NCBI GenBank assembly: GCA_028564705.1
Contig: JAPXFQ010000840.1
Coordinates: 310,001 to 374,000, forward strand
Length of the DNA stretch: 64,000 nucleotides
Direction of reading: 5' to 3'
Source of the DNA: Apricaphanius iberus
Lineage: Eukaryota; Chordata; Actinopteri; Cyprinodontiformes; Aphaniidae
Of the stretch, positions 58,981 to 64,000 are shown piece by piece (positions within the stretch are counted from its first letter, which is position 1; every line of letters starts with the position of its first letter). The position numbers and the translations under genes were made by a program. The notes under the pieces are model-generated. The model saw only the letters and a list, made by a program, of their open reading frames with translations, searched no databases and had not been told where the DNA came from.

Positions 58981-59339
58981 TGCAACAATGAACAGACACT
59001 AGGAATTAGTTATGTCACCTATATGTTTCTTTGCTCACAGCTGATTGGTCAATCTTCAGTCTGAGATCTCCAATCCCAAACATAACCTTCCCCGGAGCAG
59101 GTTAGCTGTGCAGCGTAAGATACCATGGCAACGAACAACGATTAAAGCCGAGCTACTTTCATAGTACCTAAAACCCAGGGTTGGCGGAAACTAAGCTGAA
59201 ACATAGCTGGCTAGCCACCTAATCCGGCTTCATGGTACAGGCCCCAGGTAGAAAACAGCTGAATCCGTTTAGTACATGTGTGTACCAAACTAAGTGGGCT
59301 GTTCCGAAGAGTACAAATGTATGTCCGGTCACACCCCTA

Positions 59340-60309
59340 ATGTATACATAAATGTATAGTATTACTAATAAAACTTTCCCTACATTTTATCTGGCTAATG
59401 TTAATCAGTATTGCTGAAGGATTTTCTGAACCTACTATTATTATTATTGTGGTTGTTGTTGTTTTTATAGTAAACCATGGTATGGATGTTAAGGTAAGCA
59501 TTTGAGCTTAACCTTCAGATCAAAAATCTGTCGTGCCAGTGGCTCTCTGTTGGGTTGCAGCTCATACTGCTGTAGAGGAGTTTTATGACATTTGAAATAT
59601 TAATGGATTGGCAGTTGAAATAAAATGGTGGGATACTTTTTAAAGTTTAAATCAGTTAAAATAATTCAAAGGGCATGAAAGAAAAACAAAATCTGAGCTG
59701 ACAAAGACTGTGCAGCATGTTGGTTTATGAGTAATGTTGAGTAATGGTTTTGAGTAAAGGAGTGAAGAAAGAATACAGACGAAGACAAAAGGGACAGTTG
59801 AAGCTTAATGGCATTGCAGATGAAATGTGAGTCAGTTAAAAGGTTTGCATCAAGCAGTCGACAACTTAAAGTAAATTTCCCTCTTGCAGATGTGTTTTGT
59901 CTAAATCAGCCCAACTGCTGTTGTACGTTTGGGAAACATTTAAAGTCAAATAGGCAGTATGTGAAAGTGAATGCTTATTTGGCTTTTTTATATATATTTA
60001 GGTAACCTGTGTGCATGTATTTAGTAAAACTCTGGTAAATCTAACTAGGAGGCTTTTAGAGTCCTTAAACTGCAAAGTTGCAGTGTAATACATCTGTTAG
60101 TGTCAGGTTCAACCAACTGTTTTGGAGAAGATCTGACAACAGAAAAGTTTTATTCCAACCAGTGGTCACAGTAAGACTAGTAAAGGTTATGAGGTGAACT
60201 GACAGTTTATCCAACTAATGGATAGACTAACTAGTTTATTAATGATATCATAAAAAGATTCCTCTTGAAAATTCTTTATTCATAATTTAAAATTTGCCTT
60301 GCTTTTATG
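59340..60309. other. Intron, nothing recognised
   Basis: AT-rich sequence with no coding signal. Confidence 0.5.
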
Positions 60310-60657
60310 AATTAATCACACCTACAACTCTTGAGGAAGACAACTGCCTGGCCAAGAACAAAAAGCCACTCACCAATACTTCATTGGACCACCTTCAGCT
60401 TTGATTATGCACACACCATGGCATTATTTTGATACGCTTCTGCAAGGTCACCAGATTTATTTCCATCCAGTGTTGCATTAAATCTTGTCGATGTGTCTAT
60501 CATGGAAGGCTTCTGGGTGATCTATTGATGCATGAAAACTATGTCTCATCCTCCTTTAACAATTTGAGCTTGATAAAAGCTGGCATTGTCATCTTGGAAT
60601 ATGTCTGTACCAACAGGGAACAATCAAATCCATTGACAGAATAACCTGGTCATTCAG
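60310..60657 (-). pseudogene. Tc1-like transposase fragment, minus strand
   Basis: Complement readings include FQDDNA..H-type (near 60575-60600, from CATTGTCATCTTGGAATATG), HWMEINL-type (near 60455-60475), and KAKGG-type (near 60385-60400) motifs in order. These are the DDE and C-terminal part of a Tc1-like transposase. The middle, with the WPPQSPDLNPIE region, is deleted, and many frame breaks are present. Confidence 0.65.
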
Positions 60658-60930
60658 CACAGATGAAACTCAAAAAATTGAATATCACGTAAAAGTTAAT
60701 GTATTTAGTAACTCAACTTAAAAGGTGAAACTAATATATAAGATAGACTCACTACACACAAAGCAAGATATATCCAGTGTTTGTTATATTTTGATGATTA
60801 CTGTACAGCTTACAGTTCATGAGAACCCCAAATTGAAAATCTCAGAAAGTTTTGTGAAAAGGTTTAGCATGTTACGCTCAAAGTGTCCCACTCTAATCAG
60901 CTAATTATTCCAAAACACATTCAAAAGGTT
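60658..60930. mobile_element. Tc1/mariner-like repeat, uninterrupted copy
   Basis: CACAGATGAAACTCAAAAAA opens a segment matching 47084-48010 but without the MITE. It carries the single TTAA at 60718-60721 where the other copy has the insertion. It adjoins the Tc1 transposase remnant and may be its terminus. Confidence 0.65.
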
Positions 60931-61111
60931 CCTGAGCCTTAAAGGTCCCCTTCAGAATTAGAAAGGTTTTCTTGGCAAGTGTTGAGCAGAAGTAACAACA
61001 TTATGAAATTTCTGTGGTATTTTGTGCACATGTACAATAAGACAAAACCTTCTAAGCATAGAATAGATAAAAATGTAATGTGATAAACATATTGATGTAT
61101 ACATGAATGCA
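60931..61111. other. Intron spacer
   Basis: Nothing recognised. Confidence 0.5.
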
Positions 61112-62515
61112 GGGATCTATTCCAGAAAGCTTGGTTAACTTATCATGTGGTAAACTCTAAACTCATGATTAAAACCAAAACCTGCTTAGCAAGAATCAAG
61201 AATCAGCTTAATAAACCTACTCCTGGTAACCCCTGGATACATAAAGACCATCTCAGTGGATCACATAATTTACGGAGTCGGAGTCGGAGGTGCTAATGCT
61301 GGCCTATAAAGGATTTCAAGCCAATCATTATGAAAAAAAAAAGCACTAAAGCGTAATTGGCAAAAGGAAGAACGTTGCTTAACTATCTTAATTAGATCCA
61401 ATCCTTCTGGACCCACAAGAGCTCTGTCCCAAGTCAAAGGAAATCACAAAAACACTATCCAAAAAAGGTAAGATTGAAATCAAATAATTACTTGAGACAT
61501 GAAGGCTTATTAGGTACTTTTTGTACATTCTTTTTGTCATATAGTCTCTTCACAGTCAAGGGTTATTTGTGGAGTACCACAGGGTTCTGTGCTTCGACCA
61601 ATTCTTTTTACTATGTATATATGCTTCCAAGTAGTAAAATAATTAGAGAGCATGGTATGAATTTCCGTAGTTATGCCGATGATACACAACTGTATTTATC
61701 AAAAAAAACATATGAATCCAATCAGTTAGGTAGATTACAGTCTCAAAGACATAAAAACCTGGATGACTGTTAACCTTCTGCTTTTAAATTCAGACAAGGC
61801 AGAACAGACTTGTTGTCTTTGGAGCAGAAACTTTAAAAAGGAAACTGCTATATCAATCACTTAGTCTGGATGGCATTAAACTGGCCTCTAGTAATAGTGT
61901 AAAGAACATCAGATTTCTTTCTTTCTGGAATATTGCTAAAATTAGAAACACCCTGTCCAGGAGTGATGCAGATAAACTAGTCCATTTATTTGTTACTTCG
62001 AGACAGGACTACTGTAATTCTTTATTATGATGAAGTTCACAAAATGCAATTAAAAACCTTCAGATGATCCAAAATGCTGCAGAAAGAGTTCTGGTGAATA
62101 TTCAAAAGAGAGATCACATTTCTCTTGTTTTAGCTTCCCTCCATTGCCTCCCTGTTAAATGCAGAATAGAATTTAAGATCATCCACTTTACGTATAAAGC
62201 CCTTAATAATCCAGCTCCATCATACATCAGAGATCTGATTGTTCCATATGTTCCTAACAGAGCACTGTCTTCTCAGACTGCAGATCTACTGGTAGCTCCT
62301 AGGATTTCTATAAGTAGAATGGGAGGAAAATATTTTAGTTATCAGGCTCCTCTCCTGTGGAGCCAGCTCTTAGTTTTAGTCCGCGAGGCAGACACTGTGT
62401 CTACTTTAAGACTAGGCTTAAAACCTTCCTTTTTGATAAAGCTTATAGTTCGAATGGCTTAGGCTGTCTCTGAACATAACCTGCTCAGGAGAAGGTTATG
62501 AGACGGCTTAGCTGT
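61112..62515 (+). mobile_element. Harbinger-type element A copy, split by LINE
   Basis: AGGGATCTATTCCAGAAAGC and TTGGTTAACTTATCATGTGG match the left end of 56365-57935. Remnants MLAYKGFQANHYEKK-type (about 61292-61345) and SNPSGPTRALSQVKG..KNTIQK with a donor AAAG|GTAAGA (about 61390-61470) match its Myb exons. Element sequence resumes at 62470 with TGAACATAACCTGCTCAGG. The right terminus is missing. Confidence 0.6.
61545..62468 (+). mobile_element. L2-like LINE, RT to C-terminus, sense
   Basis: The + strand encodes VPQGSVL-like residues (about 61570-61595), NFRSYADDTQLYL with the catalytic YADD at 61672-61683, and after several breaks a 132-codon frame (62064-62462). That frame reads MIQNAAERVLVNIQKRDHIS, LASLHCLPVKCRIEFKII, APSYIRDLIVPYVPNRAL and FSYQAPLLWSQL. 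It is the same family as 1298-2300 and retains the part deleted there. Inactive. Confidence 0.85.
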
Positions 62516-62939
62516 GATTCAATCTGCACGCCCCAGTGTCCCTGAGGTGTACAGGACCTGCAGAGAAGTGAGTCTGCAACAAATGACCTTCTCAGCAGAG
62601 AGGACAACATGCTATTGTAGTCCGCTAAACATTTTTACACAAAACCTAAAGTAACCTTTGCCGTTGGTCAAAAATCAGCATTTTCTCTGCATCAAAATTA
62701 GTCTTTAAATTTCACGGACATAATTTTTTCAATCCACGTCTCATTTGAAATGGGATCAGAAAATAACTTGTATCGCTCCATTGACTCCAATTCTTTTTTT
62801 TTTTTGAAGTAGGGGGACCTATGGACCAGAAGGAGAAGGGCGTTACCTGGGCTCCCCACAAAGCTAACTGTTAGCAATGACACCACATGGCAGAACATGG
62901 CCAGGCTTGGTTTATTTGTGGACATAGCACATAATCATT
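62516..62939. other. Intron spacer
   Basis: AT-rich with a T run at 62795-62805; nothing recognised. Confidence 0.5.
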
Positions 62940-63170
62940 AGAGTTTTTATCAGAGAAAGAGGAGCTGTGGAAGAAATTGTTAGAATTTGTCTTGGAACAC
63001 CGCCAGTGAGTAAGTTAAGGTACTTATTTAATCGGAGGTAGCATAAGAGTCACATTGCTGTTAGCCAATCAGGGAAAAGACGTATGCTTGGTCTTGAATA
63101 ATGCTGAGTTAGACTTGTGATCCTGATATGTCACCCTACCCTCTGACAAACTGCCACCTCCTGAAACACT
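62940..63170. repeat. Dispersed repeat, copy 2
   Basis: Second copy of 53820-54120; see that entry. It ends just before the Tc1 transposase ATG at 63178. Confidence 0.55.
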
Positions 63171-63177
63171 CACACTC

Positions 63178-64000
63178 ATGGCAAAGACTGCTGACCTGAC
63201 AGTTCTGCGCAAAACCATCATTGACACCCTCCATAAGGAGAGGAAAGCCTCACAACATAACTGTAAAATAAGTTGGATTGTTCCCAAAAGGGACGTATCA
63301 AAGCAAATTAAAGCTTCAGTCCGGATAATTTATTTATGTGTCAAAGTTTTATATATCCTTAAAATTATGGGGTTCAGTGCATTTATAAAAACGTTAGTGT
63401 TCCATCACATTTGTTATTTAAATTCTCAACTTCCTCCCATAGACCCTATGCATTTTACACTGACCACAAATTTTTTTTAGCCAATAATATTCGAGCTTCT
63501 GCTGTGTTGGTTGTCAATTAACTTGCATGAGCATTGCGCAAACCTGTGAGGATGGGGCTGCACACACAGATCTGTTTACAGTTGCCACATTGGAAAAAAG
63601 CATAGGGAGAAGTCACTCGCCTCTAAAATTTAAATTACAAAATACAATCGGGTGATACTTTAATAGAAAGTTATGTAGAAGGTAAAGTCTGAAAGAAAAA
63701 GGTGCACAAGAGGAAGGGATGACCACCGCCTGGAGAGGATTGTCAGGAAAAGGCCATTAAGAAGTGTTGTGGACCTCCACAAGGACTGGACTGAGGCTGT
63801 AAGTGTGCCTTAAGAGCCACCACATACAGGCAGATCCCGGACATGGGCTTCTAATGTCTTATTCCTCTTGTGAAGAAGCTGCTGGTCTGTTGCCCAGGGG
63901 TCCAAAGTCTTCTTTTCTGATGAGAGCAAATGTTGCATCTCATTTAGAAACCAAGGTCTGGAGGAAGAATGGAGAGGCAGACAATCCAAGATGCTTGAAG
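63178..64000 (+). pseudogene. Tc1-like transposase, interrupted, runs off window
   Basis: ATG 63178 begins MAKTADLTVLRKTIIDTLHK, the usual N-terminus of a fish Tc1 transposase (first HTH). After about 63300 unrelated sequence intrudes. The family resumes near 63690 with KKVHKRKG-DDHRLERIVRKR, VVDLHKDWTEA and, across breaks, KVFFSDESKCCISFRNQG (the second catalytic D is in SDES) to the window end. Several stops and frameshifts show it is dead. The 63305-63685 insertion is AT-rich and unidentified. Confidence 0.8.

Larger units (their letters stand above)
57938..59245. mobile_element. Harbinger-type element B, internally deleted
   Basis: Perfect 18-bp inverted ends GGGGCCTGTACCATGAAG (57938-57955) and CTTCATGGTACAGGCCCC (59228-59245). 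It lies two bases after element A. It keeps the Harbinger two-gene layout: a Myb/SANT-like gene on + (58174-58758) and the start of a transposase on - (58786-58980). About 1.3 kb; the transposase catalytic region is deleted. Confidence 0.85.
55720..59339 (-). mobile_element. hAT element, minus strand, split by two Harbinger-type elements
   Basis: The complement from 59339 begins TAGGGGTGTGACCGGACAT, then GGTACACACATGTACTAAAC and GATTCAGCTG, matching the start of the hAT at 29442. Homology resumes at 56364 going left and runs to at least 55720 (for example 56000-56130 against 29790-29900 in complement). The 2.9 kb between, 56365-59245, is made of two other transposons. The left terminus is not resolved. 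Confidence 0.75.

Noticed and set aside
40488..64000. Second exon of oprl1
   Set aside because: No frame with KMKTATN, NLALAD or DRYVAIC-type motifs is present on the + strand.

Overview
This window looks like teleost fish genomic DNA. It is AT-rich, has no bacterial-style gene packing, and is crowded with decayed repeats of kinds I recognise from fish genomes: L2-like LINE 3' ends, Tc1-like, Harbinger, hAT and piggyBac-like elements, TTAA-flanked MITEs and a tRNA-derived SINE. Family names come from recognition of encoded motifs and termini, not from a database search.

The one host protein-coding gene I can support is an opioid-family GPCR, best read as the nociceptin receptor oprl1, on the + strand. 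Its first coding exon is at 40294-40487 and encodes the N-terminus plus TM1. It has an acceptor just upstream and a phase-2 AG|GTAAGC donor at the position where opioid receptors conserve an intron. No second coding exon is visible in the remaining 23.5 kb, so the next intron runs past the window edge. A CpG-rich segment at about 25.5-26.2 kb with a good donor at 25962 is a candidate promoter and 5'UTR exon of the same gene, about 14.3 kb upstream.

Layout. 0-25 kb is intergenic, with LINE fragments, a 44-bp perfect inverted repeat next to a small DNA transposon (7.7-8.3 kb), a decayed Harbinger (12.3-13.0 kb), a long-TIR element carrying a THAP zinc-finger exon (14.7-16.1 kb), LINE and SINE copies, a Tc1 with a LINE inside it (18.8-19.9 kb) and a hAT-like element (22.7-23.5 kb). 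25.5-40 kb is the putative oprl1 5' intron, with antisense L2-like LINEs, a hAT, MITEs, satellite repeats and RTE-like 3' modules. 40.5-64 kb is the next intron. It holds a nearly complete two-gene Harbinger (41.8-44.9 kb), a TTAA MITE inside a Tc1-like repeat (47.1-48.0 kb), a solo LTR split by a piggyBac-like element (50.0-52.3 kb), an old hAT split by two adjacent Harbinger-type elements (55.7-59.3 kb), a third Harbinger-type element split by a LINE (61.1-62.5 kb), and Tc1 transposase remnants up to the window edge.

The most informative material is the nested history. Several insertions can be dated relative to each other because a second copy of the host repeat in the same window shows the empty site. 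The least ordinary coding relics are an uninterrupted three-exon Myb/SANT-like reading frame in an internally deleted Harbinger (58.2-58.8 kb) and the THAP exon inside long inverted repeats. I found no RNA genes, no CRISPR array, and nothing I would claim as a wholly new system.
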